Source: an uncultured Erysipelotrichaceae bacterium (lineage in GTDB: Bacteria > Bacillota_I > Bacilli_A > Erysipelotrichales > Erysipelotrichaceae). From it: a stretch of 6,030 nucleotides of DNA. Below, piece by piece: positions 1 to 6,030 of the stretch. Each line of letters begins with the position of its first letter. The stretch's first letter is position 1. The notes beneath the pieces were generated by a model that worked only from the letters and a program-made list of their open reading frames with translations, was not told the origin of the DNA and did no database searches. Both the position numbers and the translations under genes were made by a program. The stretch lies in the NCBI GenBank assembly GCA_902796525.1, contig CADBPB010000059.1, positions 1-6,030 on the forward strand. The letters run 5' to 3'.

Positions 1-42
1 ATTACATCGGCGCCGGGTCGATCAGACTCCGGTAAATAGTTT

Positions 43-73
43 CCGGGTTCTGTAAGCGCGCCCGGTTTGTTGT
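43..73 (+). terminator. Possible weak intrinsic terminator of an upstream gene
   Basis: CCGGG at 43-47 is the reverse complement of CCCGG at 61-65, with a 13-base loop, and a T-rich stretch (TTTGTTGT, 66-73) follows. This has the shape of a rho-independent terminator, but the stem is only five pairs and the T-tract is interrupted. All three + frames are stopped by position 52 (stops at 33-35, 37-39 and 50-52), which would suit the end of a gene lying to the left. Too little of that gene is visible to identify it or choose its frame. Confidence 0.25.
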
Positions 74-100
74 GAATGGGAACGATTTCTGTGGTATAAT
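70..100 (+). promoter_or_regulatory. Extended -10 promoter for the Ltp-repeat protein gene
   Basis: A perfect TATAAT lies at 95-100, preceded by TGG at 92-94, giving the TGn extended -10 element that can compensate for a poor -35. The best -35 candidate is TTGTGA at 70-75 with a 19-base spacer, which is weak. Transcription would start near 107 and leave a leader of about 64 bases before the ATG at 171. A second, poorer element (TGT then CATAAT, 116-124) lies downstream without a convincing -35. Confidence 0.6.
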
Positions 101-170
101 CCTAGTGGATCGATATGTCATAATATTTGGAATTGTATATGCAGAGCAGTGACGGAGAGGAGGGCAGCGT

Positions 171-1013
171 ATGTATGAAACAAGCTACAAAGGCAGGAGA
201 TACTGTTTTCAGGAAGACTGTCTCGTTATAAACGAAAAAGTCATCGATTATACGGAGATGAACAGTATCAAGCATCGCGGCGGAGATGAGCCGGCTTTTG
301 TTTTTGAATATCACGGGAAGCAATTCGCGATGCCATACCCTCCGGGAGAACTGGCGGAGATCCTCCCATATATGAAAAAAGCCTCAAAGATGACATCGGC
401 CTTAAGCACGACGGATACGATCCCTGTTGAAGAAATGTCAGTTCCTCCGAAAAACGGTTATTACGGCCCGGTTGATGCTAAAGTAATGCCAATCAAAAAA
501 AGCAAAAAGAAGGGGTGCTTAATAGGAATCGGCATTTTTATCCTTCTGTTGATCCTGCTGTTCGCCTTCGTCGGCAGAGGGGGCGACCAGAACGAATCAA
601 CGGCTCCCGATACCACTGCAGCAACCCAGGCAGAGACTACCGAGCCAACTGCAAAAGCTGAAGCAGAAACGAAGCCGGATACTTCGAAGTCGGATGTTTC
701 GGAGGAGGACCTCAGCACTGAGGAACGCAATGCTTATGGGCAGGCGCTGAATTATCTCGACTACACAAGCTTTTCCCGCAGCGGATTGATCGACCAGTTG
801 AAATACGAAGGATACTCTGAAGAAGCCTGCGAGAAAGCGGTCTCCCTCGTCGAGAAACAGGGGAAAGTCGACTGGACCGAACAGTGCAAAAAAAAGGCAC
901 AGGAATACCTGGATTACACGGAATTCTCCAGAGATGGTCTGATCGAGCAATTGAAATACGAAGGGTTCACTGATGATCAGATAAATTCTATCATCGATGA
1001 GGTATACCAATAA
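171..1013 (+). CDS. Single-pass membrane protein with two extracellular Ltp-type repeats
   Basis: This encodes 280 residues. ATG 171 is chosen because AGGAGG (158-163) sits seven bases upstream. Residues 1 to about 75 form a compact, beta-rich domain ending in a helix; the strand pattern is reminiscent of bacterial PH-like domains, but this is a guess. A lysine-rich stretch (109-114) precedes a single membrane helix at about 116-135. By the positive-inside rule the N-terminus is cytosolic and the C-terminus outside; there is no signal peptide. A Thr/Ala/Glu-rich linker (about 140-183) leads to two Ltp repeats (186-228 and 236-278), each with the core YLDYT-x-FSR-x-GLI-x-QLKYEG. Ltp domains (Pfam PF07553) are small helix-turn-helix units named for the phage TP-J34 superinfection-exclusion lipoprotein, but they also occur in many chromosomal envelope proteins of Gram-positives. 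The cellular role is unknown; surface binding, perhaps to wall or phage components, is inferred. The gene has its own promoter and lies 91 bases before the VWA gene with no clear terminator, so read-through is possible. Confidence 0.9.
   Translation: MYETSYKGRRYCFQEDCLVINEKVIDYTEMNSIKHRGGDEPAFVFEYHGKQFAMPYPPGELAEILPYMKKASKMTSALSTTDTIPVEEMSVPPKNGYYGPVDAKVMPIKKSKKKGCLIGIGIFILLLILLFAFVGRGGDQNESTAPDTTAATQAETTEPTAKAEAETKPDTSKSDVSEEDLSTEERNAYGQALNYLDYTSFSRSGLIDQLKYEGYSEEACEKAVSLVEKQGKVDWTEQCKKKAQEYLDYTEFSRDGLIEQLKYEGFTDDQINSIIDEVYQ
726..1004 (+). repeat. Two tandem Ltp protein repeats (51-residue period)
   Basis: Codons 186-228 (726-854) and 236-278 (876-1004) encode two copies of the same helical motif. 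Corresponding residues are 51 apart, for example Y195/Y246, F201/F252 and G214/G265. The protein cores are nearly identical, while the DNA differs at many third positions apart from a shared TTGAAATACGAAGG block. This indicates an old duplication held by selection on the protein rather than a recent DNA duplication. Two Ltp units are also the arrangement I recall for the phage TP-J34 protein. Confidence 0.85.
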
Positions 1014-1024
1014 GATACAGAATA

Positions 1025-1053
1025 TTGGCACAGAGGTGACTTTTTGCTATAAT
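1025..1053 (+). promoter_or_regulatory. Strong sigma-A-type promoter for the VWA/tubulin-like operon
   Basis: TTGGCA (1025-1030) matches the -35 consensus TTGACA at five of six positions. It is separated by exactly 17 bases from a perfect TATAAT (1048-1053). TGC at 1045-1047 adds the TGn extended -10 element. Predicted initiation is near 1060, leaving a leader of about 45 bases. The -10 is flanked by GTGAC (1036-1040) and GTCAC (1062-1066), an imperfect, widely spaced inverted pair that could be an operator half-site pair but may be chance. The element shows that the VWA and tubulin-like genes can be expressed separately from the Ltp-repeat gene. Confidence 0.75.
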
Positions 1054-1094
1054 TGATTCACGTCACTACCCATAATATGTAGAAATGTTTTGGC

Positions 1095-1099
1095 AGGAG
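1095..1099 (+). promoter_or_regulatory. Ribosome binding site that fixes the VWA start at ATG 1105
   Basis: AGGAG lies five bases before ATG 1105. The longer open frame could begin at TTG 1090, but that codon has no purine-rich site in front of it and would place this ribosome site inside the gene. Starting at 1105 also gives a standard signal peptide beginning MEQMIRR. The ATG is therefore preferred. Confidence 0.75.
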
Positions 1100-1104
1100 T
1101 ATCT

Positions 1105-3279
1105 ATGGAGCAGATGATCAGAAGAATTGGTGGAGCAGCAGTCGTTTTAGTCATGCTGCTCAGTTGTTTCGGTTTTGGCGCGGGAGACGTCAATGCTTCT
1201 GTCGTGAAGAAGATCGAGAGAAGCTACGATATCGCTGTAGTCTTCGACAATTCCGGTTCGATGTACAAGTCAGACGCCTGGTGCAAGGCCAAGTACGCCA
1301 TGGAGATCTTCGCGGCGATGATGCCCTATGGGAAAAATGATTCCCTGCGGATCTATCCCATGTGGGAGGTGACCACCGGCGAAGGCGGAGAGGGATCATA
1401 TGAGCCCATCGAGATCAGCAGTTCTGCGGACATCGACAAGATCCACAACATGTATACCGTTACCAATGGCCAGACGCCTTTCGCCCCTGTGAGGGAAGCC
1501 CTCGAGGACCTGGAAGGTTCGACGGCTGATGAGAAGTGGCTGATCGTCCTCACCGACGGCGAATTCAACATGGACGGCCGCAAAGGGAAAACGAAGGACG
1601 GGATCGTCGATGTGCAGAAGGAATTGTCCGATATCGCGGACAAAGGAATCAGCGTGCAGTATCTGGCAATGGGGGAAGACGCTTCAGCCCTCCAGGCAAG
1701 CGAGAACAAGGGTCTGTTCGCTGTAAAAGCGACGAACGCATCTCTCAGTCAGGACCTGATCGTTATCTGCAACCGGATCTTTCAGCGGGCGCTGCTGCCG
1801 GCGGACGCGTATTCCGACAACGGCAAGATCAATCTGGATCTGTCCATGAACAATCTCATCGTTTTCGTCCAGGGCAAGAACGCTAAAGTAGAAGGCCTGG
1901 AAGGAAGCAAGGGCGAGGTTAAGCTCAAGGACCGGCGCCAGTGTCAGTACAGCGATGTGTCCACCGGAGGCAAGTACGCGAATGTCGCTCAGGTAGACCC
2001 GACCCTCTACGGAGAAGTGGATACTTTCGGCGCCTGCAAGAAAGGGATCTACAAGCTTTCCGCGCAGAACGTGGACAAGAAGAATCTGCAGATATTCTAT
2101 GAGCCGGACGTCAACATCAAGGTCGTCCTGAAGGATCCGAACAAAAACGATGATCCGGGGACGGAACTGACGAATGCAGACGGATTCAAAACCGGGGACT
2201 ACACCATCGACTACGCCCTGATCGACAACCAGACCGGCAAGGACGTCAGCACCTCGAACCTTCTCGGCAAGGTGACATACGATGGGGAGCTGCGGTACTC
2301 CAACGGGGAGACCAAGCGCCTCGATCCGGGAGATCCTTTCACACTGAAACCGGATGGAGAAGCCTTTGTTTATGTGAAGGCGACCTATCTGGAGGATTAC
2401 CAGATCTCCACGGATTACATGAAGGATGACTATACCATCAAGGTCGACAAGGCGGCGGCAAAGAAGCTGGGCGTCAAGCTGGATGTCAAACAGTCCGGGT
2501 CATGGTACAACACCAGGAAACACGATGAATGGAAGCCGATCCGGGCTCATCTTCAGTACAATGGCAAAGACCTGACCGATGAGCAGCTCGACAACGTCAA
2601 AATGAAGTGCAGCTTCGAAGACGGCACGATGGATTATGCTCTGAAGCCGGTCCACGGCGAGTCGGCCATCGATATCTATCCCGGACAAAAGCAGGACGGG
2701 ACCTACGCAGAGCCGGAAAAAGGCAAATACAAAATGACGGCAGACGCCTCCTACACGGCACAGTACAGCAAGGCGTCGAAGGCGTCGGATCACACGAAGT
2801 TCCATGTCGCCGGGTACAGCAAACTGCTGTGGTGGCTGATGAGGATCATCCCGCTGCTGGCGCTCCTGCTTTTGCTGCTGTGGTGGAACCTGCACAAAAC
2901 TTTCCCGAGGAAAGTCTACTTCAACGACAAGATGGGAGCCTCGAGGATCAAGATCAAAAACAAAGGGATCAACCTTTCTTCCAATACATATCCGGGTGAG
3001 ATCACCTGTGATGCCGATAAAGTTACCAATCACATGGCGAGAAAGAAAAAATCCGCCAAGTTTGTGATCAAAAATATCAAACCGGATCCATCGGTCCAGT
3101 CCTTCTCCATCGGACTTGGAAAGGAATTCGTCAAGGACGGATCCGGAAACTTCGTCGACACCTTCGGCAAACCGTTGAATTCCAAAACGAAGATAACCAT
3201 CAGCAACGGTACGGAGATCGTTTGGAGAAAACCTGGTAAGAGACGCAGAGGAGTAATCTCGATCAACAGCAAGAAATAG
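1105..3279 (+). CDS. Membrane-anchored VWA-domain surface protein with intact MIDAS
   Basis: This encodes 724 residues from ATG 1105. Residues 1-31 are a signal peptide with arginines at 6-7, a hydrophobic core and probable cleavage after VNA; a lipobox-like LLSC ends at Cys21, so lipid attachment is an alternative. A VWA domain spans about 41-228 with all expected metal-site positions: D48-x-S50-x-S52, T124 (QTPF) and D151 (LTDG). VWA domains bind partner proteins through a divalent metal. Residues 229-572 are beta-rich, Ig-like in appearance and unassigned. The ectodomain has five cysteines (60, 222, 280, 311, 502), so disulphides are possible. A hydrophobic helix at about 574-596 is followed by a basic cytosolic tail (597-724) that itself looks beta-rich. 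The protein would thus span the membrane with the VWA outside. The tubulin-like gene starts 23 bases downstream, implying one transcript and a shared process. The VWA call is firm; the ligand and pathway are unknown. Confidence 0.93.
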   Translation: MEQMIRRIGGAAVVLVMLLSCFGFGAGDVNASVVKKIERSYDIAVVFDNSGSMYKSDAWCKAKYAMEIFAAMMPYGKNDSLRIYPMWEVTTGEGGEGSYEPIEISSSADIDKIHNMYTVTNGQTPFAPVREALEDLEGSTADEKWLIVLTDGEFNMDGRKGKTKDGIVDVQKELSDIADKGISVQYLAMGEDASALQASENKGLFAVKATNASLSQDLIVICNRIFQRALLPADAYSDNGKINLDLSMNNLIVFVQGKNAKVEGLEGSKGEVKLKDRRQCQYSDVSTGGKYANVAQVDPTLYGEVDTFGACKKGIYKLSAQNVDKKNLQIFYEPDVNIKVVLKDPNKNDDPGTELTNADGFKTGDYTIDYALIDNQTGKDVSTSNLLGKVTYDGELRYSNGETKRLDPGDPFTLKPDGEAFVYVKATYLEDYQISTDYMKDDYTIKVDKAAAKKLGVKLDVKQSGSWYNTRKHDEWKPIRAHLQYNGKDLTDEQLDNVKMKCSFEDGTMDYALKPVHGESAIDIYPGQKQDGTYAEPEKGKYKMTADASYTAQYSKASKASDHTKFHVAGYSKLLWWLMRIIPLLALLLLLLWWNLHKTFPRKVYFNDKMGASRIKIKNKGINLSSNTYPGEITCDADKVTNHMARKKKSAKFVIKNIKPDPSVQSFSIGLGKEFVKDGSGNFVDTFGKPLNSKTKITISNGTEIVWRKPGKRRRGVISINSKK

Positions 3280-3302
3280 TTCAGAAAGGGAAAGGTAACG
3301 TC

Positions 3303-6030
3303 ATGGCAAAGAAGGAATTATTAAAGCCAAACAAAGTAAATGCTACTCTGTTCATTGGAGTGGGCGGTATCGGTTCGCGGATCATCAAGGGCGTCGCGGA
3401 ACGCTGCGTCAACGATGACAAGTCAAATTTGCGCTTCGTTTCGATGGATACAGACGTTAACGATCTGTCCAGACTGGAGGACGGTGCTGTGATCACGGCC
3501 ATTCAGACTTCCTCCACCAGATCCATCAAGGACTATCTGAACTTTGACGCGGATGCCAAAAAGAACTGGTTCCCGGAGAACAGGATCCTGGATTACAAGA
3601 CCGTATCCGAAGGCGCAGGCCAGGTGCGGGCGATCTCCAGACTGGCGCTGAACGCCACCATCCGTCAGGGAAACATCAACAAGCTGTACACATCCATCGA
3701 TGAACTGTTCCTCAAGGACGGAAGCGATAAGAATCAGGCCATCAAGGTCGTGATCGCATCGTCACTGACCGGCGGAACGGGATCCGGTATCGCGCTTCCG
3801 ATCGGCATGCTGGTCCGGAATTACCTTTCGACGAACTATCCGGAATCCGCGGCGATCATCCGGGGATTCTTCATCATGCCGGGCGTCATGGATACGGTCA
3901 TCACAACAGAGAGTGAGCGGCTCAGCCAGCGCAGGAACGGATACGCGGCACTGAAGGAGATCAACGCTTTCATGATGAAGGGCAGCGGATTCTTCGATTC
4001 AGAGCCGGTACTCAAGAGATACCAGACGATGGGCATCAAGGTCCCGACGACAGCAGGCGAAGACGAGATCCTCGACTGCCTGCCGTTCGACTTCTGTTTC
4101 CTTCTGGACAGGATCGACGAGAAACAGAGAAGCATGCAGACGCTGCAGCAGTACGAAGCCTTTGCAGCCCAGAGCATCTACGAGCAGAATGTCGGCCCGA
4201 TGAATGGAAGCGCCTCCAGCAAAGAGGACAATATCGTGAAGGAATTCATCGATCCGATCAAACTGGGCCGCTGCCGTTTCGGAGGAGCAGGTGCTTCCGT
4301 TCTCCGCTACCCCTATGAGGAGATCCGGGATTATATCGCGCTGAACTGGACGCAGAGAGCGATCCTGGGAGCAGTGCCGGGCAACATTTCTGAAGATGCC
4401 AGAGCGAAGATCATCAAGAATTCCTGGCTCAGATACGACGCGGAATTCAATGAAGCGGTCAAGAAGTATGAGCGTAATCCTCAGGCGACGGCATCGGATG
4501 AACCGATCCTTTCTGAAGTATATATCGACGCCATCGAAAACGTAGGAGAAAGCGGCGACGATTTCACCAATATGATCCGGGAGAAATTCCTGGAGGCGAA
4601 GGCCAATGAGATCGAGGACGACTCCATCGGAGGAGCGACTTTCGCCAAGAAGATGCAGAAGGTATCGAACCACTTTATCGATACCGTCGTTAATGAAGCG
4701 GTCACCAACCACATCGAGAAAATGCAGGAAAGCGCCGGCACTTCCGATGAAGAAGCCACCGATATGAGCGATCTGCGAAGAGCAGCCCGCATGCCGGCGG
4801 AGGATGAGGGATATACCAAGCGGTACAACATGATCCAGAATCTCTCGGAGATCAACGATAATCCGGAGCTGGAGACTCTCGTGAAGAAGTTCGTCCGGGG
4901 AGTGCTGGGCAACGATGTATCCATCAAGAGAGACAAGAAAGACCCGTATACTCTGGAAGCGTTCCTGTCGTCCACCACGAAGGTCATGCATCCAAACGCT
5001 GCCAGATACCTCCTGTACAAGCTCTCCAGAGCTTTGAAGGATGAAGCAGAGAAGACGACTTACGATAAGGGCGTCTATGAAGCTCAGATCGCCGAGGTCA
5101 CCCGAGGGATCACACCGGACGAGGACAAGGCGGACATCAAGAAATTCCAGGTGCGGATGAACCTGGGCAAGGAGACATCCCTGCGGGCGATGTGCGAGGC
5201 CATCGACAATGAAAACCGTGTGGCTGAAGCTATCGAAAAGATCACCGGAGACAAGAAAGACTCCTGCAACAGCATGATGGATGACTATTACAACGTAGTC
5301 ACTTCCTTCTACAACAGGGTCGCGAGAAAGATCGTCTGTGTAGAGGCTCAGAAGTATGTCAACCGCCTGATCCATTCCTATGAGCGTTTCTTCGATACCT
5401 TCGAGACCAAGGTGGTCAGCATCGAAAAGGCGAAGAAGGCCATCAATGACGCACTGCGCTTTGAGAACGGAGACTGTGTCATGAATCTGTTCTCCCGCAG
5501 CGAATACCTGAACATGCTGGTGGAACAGCAGGGAACCCCCATGGGCAACAACAACAGCGACAAAGAACTGTATGCGAGCATCTACGACGCTGTCAAGGAG
5601 AATGCTGCCATCGAAGAGCGGACGACCTACAACCCGCTGCTGCAGGAAACACGTCATGACATCTTCGATGAGATCATCGTAGAGCATTACAAGAAGATGG
5701 TAGAGACCAACTGCGATGAGTTCATCGACAGGGATATCCTGCAGGGCATCCGTCTGGAGTATGACATCAAGATCGCGATCGATAAGGCCAAGGCCCAGAG
5801 CGAAGAGGCCAAGGACAGGATCATGAAGCGGGCGAACGATGTGCAGCAGATCAGACAGTACGTCAAGAAGAAGATCGAAAGCTGCCGCAATCTGTCCAGC
5901 CCCGGCATCAGCAAAAAAGACTTCGAAGAGAGCCGTGATGTGAACGCCATCGCCTTCGGCGAGGGGATCCGGGACGGCAACGGGATCAGAGTGTCCGATT
6001 ATCTTGTTGAAAAGGATCGTTCGGCATCGG
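3303..6030 (+). CDS. Large tubulin/FtsZ-superfamily protein, C-terminus cut by window
   Basis: ATG 3303 has purine-rich AAAGG (3291-3295) seven bases upstream. The frame is open for 909 codons to the edge, with no stop, so the gene is partial at its 3' end. The N-terminus has a Rossmann-type strand and glycine loop (TLFIGVGGIGSR, residues 15-26), a strand and T2-like loop (FVSMDTDVNDL, 45-55; compare NTD in FtsZ) and the tubulin signature LTGGTGSG (155-162; GGGTG[ST]G in FtsZ and tubulin). A helix with N212 (RRNGYAALKEINAF, 210-223) fits helix H7, whose Asn contacts guanine. LPFDFCFLLDRID (260-272) and FGGAGASVLRYP (326-337) resemble later strands of bacterial tubulin-like proteins (Pfam Tubulin_2 type). 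Residues from about 340 to 909 are charged and mostly helical, without a membrane segment. It probably binds GTP and may polymerise in the cytosol. It is not FtsZ: it is far longer and the usual NxDxxD catalytic T7 motif is not apparent. Its operon partner is the VWA protein. Confidence 0.9.
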   Translation, partial: MAKKELLKPNKVNATLFIGVGGIGSRIIKGVAERCVNDDKSNLRFVSMDTDVNDLSRLEDGAVITAIQTSSTRSIKDYLNFDADAKKNWFPENRILDYKTVSEGAGQVRAISRLALNATIRQGNINKLYTSIDELFLKDGSDKNQAIKVVIASSLTGGTGSGIALPIGMLVRNYLSTNYPESAAIIRGFFIMPGVMDTVITTESERLSQRRNGYAALKEINAFMMKGSGFFDSEPVLKRYQTMGIKVPTTAGEDEILDCLPFDFCFLLDRIDEKQRSMQTLQQYEAFAAQSIYEQNVGPMNGSASSKEDNIVKEFIDPIKLGRCRFGGAGASVLRYPYEEIRDYIALNWTQRAILGAVPGNISEDARAKIIKNSWLRYDAEFNEAVKKYERNPQATASDEPILSEVYIDAIENVGESGDDFTNMIREKFLEAKANEIEDDSIGGATFAKKMQKVSNHFIDTVVNEAVTNHIEKMQESAGTSDEEATDMSDLRRAARMPAEDEGYTKRYNMIQNLSEINDNPELETLVKKFVRGVLGNDVSIKRDKKDPYTLEAFLSSTTKVMHPNAARYLLYKLSRALKDEAEKTTYDKGVYEAQIAEVTRGITPDEDKADIKKFQVRMNLGKETSLRAMCEAIDNENRVAEAIEKITGDKKDSCNSMMDDYYNVVTSFYNRVARKIVCVEAQKYVNRLIHSYERFFDTFETKVVSIEKAKKAINDALRFENGDCVMNLFSRSEYLNMLVEQQGTPMGNNNSDKELYASIYDAVKENAAIEERTTYNPLLQETRHDIFDEIIVEHYKKMVETNCDEFIDRDILQGIRLEYDIKIAIDKAKAQSEEAKDRIMKRANDVQQIRQYVKKKIESCRNLSSPGISKKDFEESRDVNAIAFGEGIRDGNGIRVSDYLVEKDRSAS

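Noticed and set aside
1..52. C-terminal tail of an upstream gene in one of three frames
   Set aside because: Each frame ends by 52, but only 10 to 16 residues are visible and none gives a recognisable family or clear frame choice, so no gene is called.
461..1031. Overlapping minus-strand open frames opposite the Ltp-repeat gene
   Set aside because: They are low-complexity translations opposite a + strand gene with a promoter, ribosome site and clear Ltp repeats.
1014..1046. Terminator between the Ltp-repeat gene and the VWA gene, suggested by TTTTT at 1041-1045
   Set aside because: No stable GC-rich stem directly precedes the T-run, which lies within the spacer of the downstream promoter.
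1090..1104. TTG 1090 as the start of the VWA protein
   Set aside because: No ribosome site precedes it, and AGGAG at 1095-1099 is correctly placed for ATG 1105.
1536..2999. Alternative + and - frames (1536-1886, 2607-2999, 2500-3033) inside the VWA gene
   Set aside because: They are Arg/Gln/Gly-rich out-of-frame translations with no start signals, fully covered by the VWA reading frame with its intact motifs.
3999..5687. A 562-codon minus-strand open frame
   Set aside because: It lies wholly antisense to the + strand tubulin-like gene, which is open for 909 codons with recognisable motifs and a ribosome site. The antisense translation has no recognisable domain and is explained by codon bias of the true gene.
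1..6030. CRISPR arrays, tRNA or rRNA genes, insertion sequences, attachment sites
   Set aside because: Reading through the window showed no regularly spaced direct repeats, tRNA-like cloverleaf, transposase or integrase motifs, or terminal inverted repeats.

Overview
The window looks like part of a chromosome from a low-GC-lineage Gram-positive anaerobe, most likely a Clostridia-type Firmicute of fairly balanced GC. This is inferred from strong AGGAGG-type ribosome sites, sigma-A promoters with extended -10 elements, an Ltp-repeat surface protein and no outer-membrane genes. I cannot name the genus. All real coding is on the + strand; the long minus-strand open frames are antisense shadows.

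Layout. Positions 1-91 hold no gene I can identify: all three + frames are closed by position 52, so at most the tail of an upstream gene is here, followed by a weak hairpin. A TG-extended TATAAT promoter (92-100) precedes gene 1 (171-1013). Gene 1 encodes a 280-residue membrane protein with a cytosolic N-terminal domain, one membrane helix and two extracellular Ltp-type helical repeats. A 91-base gap carries a second, near-consensus promoter (1025-1053). This leads into gene 2 (1105-3279), a secreted/membrane von Willebrand A (VWA) protein with a complete metal-binding MIDAS site, a large beta-rich ectodomain, a C-terminal membrane helix and a basic cytoplasmic tail. Only 23 bases later begins gene 3 (3303 to beyond 6030), a very large tubulin/FtsZ-superfamily protein. 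It has an N-terminal nucleotide-binding glycine loop, the tubulin signature loop (LTGGTGSG) and at least 500 residues of mostly helical C-terminal extension. It stays open for 909 codons and is cut by the window edge.

How they may work together. The VWA and tubulin-like genes are tightly spaced and very probably co-transcribed. This pairing matches a family of FtsZ-like proteins that comparative genomics (Makarova and Koonin, 2010, as I recall it) linked to VWA proteins and proposed to act in membrane remodelling. Here the VWA protein would sense or bind something outside the cell through its metal site, and its basic tail could contact a cytosolic tubulin-like filament. The Ltp-repeat protein in front shares a similar leader sequence and may be a third envelope component. 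Its extracellular repeats belong to the family of a phage superinfection-exclusion lipoprotein, so a role in phage defence or cell-wall interaction is possible but unproven. The set is an under-studied candidate envelope/cytoskeleton system whose remaining parts should lie to the right of the window and possibly to the left.
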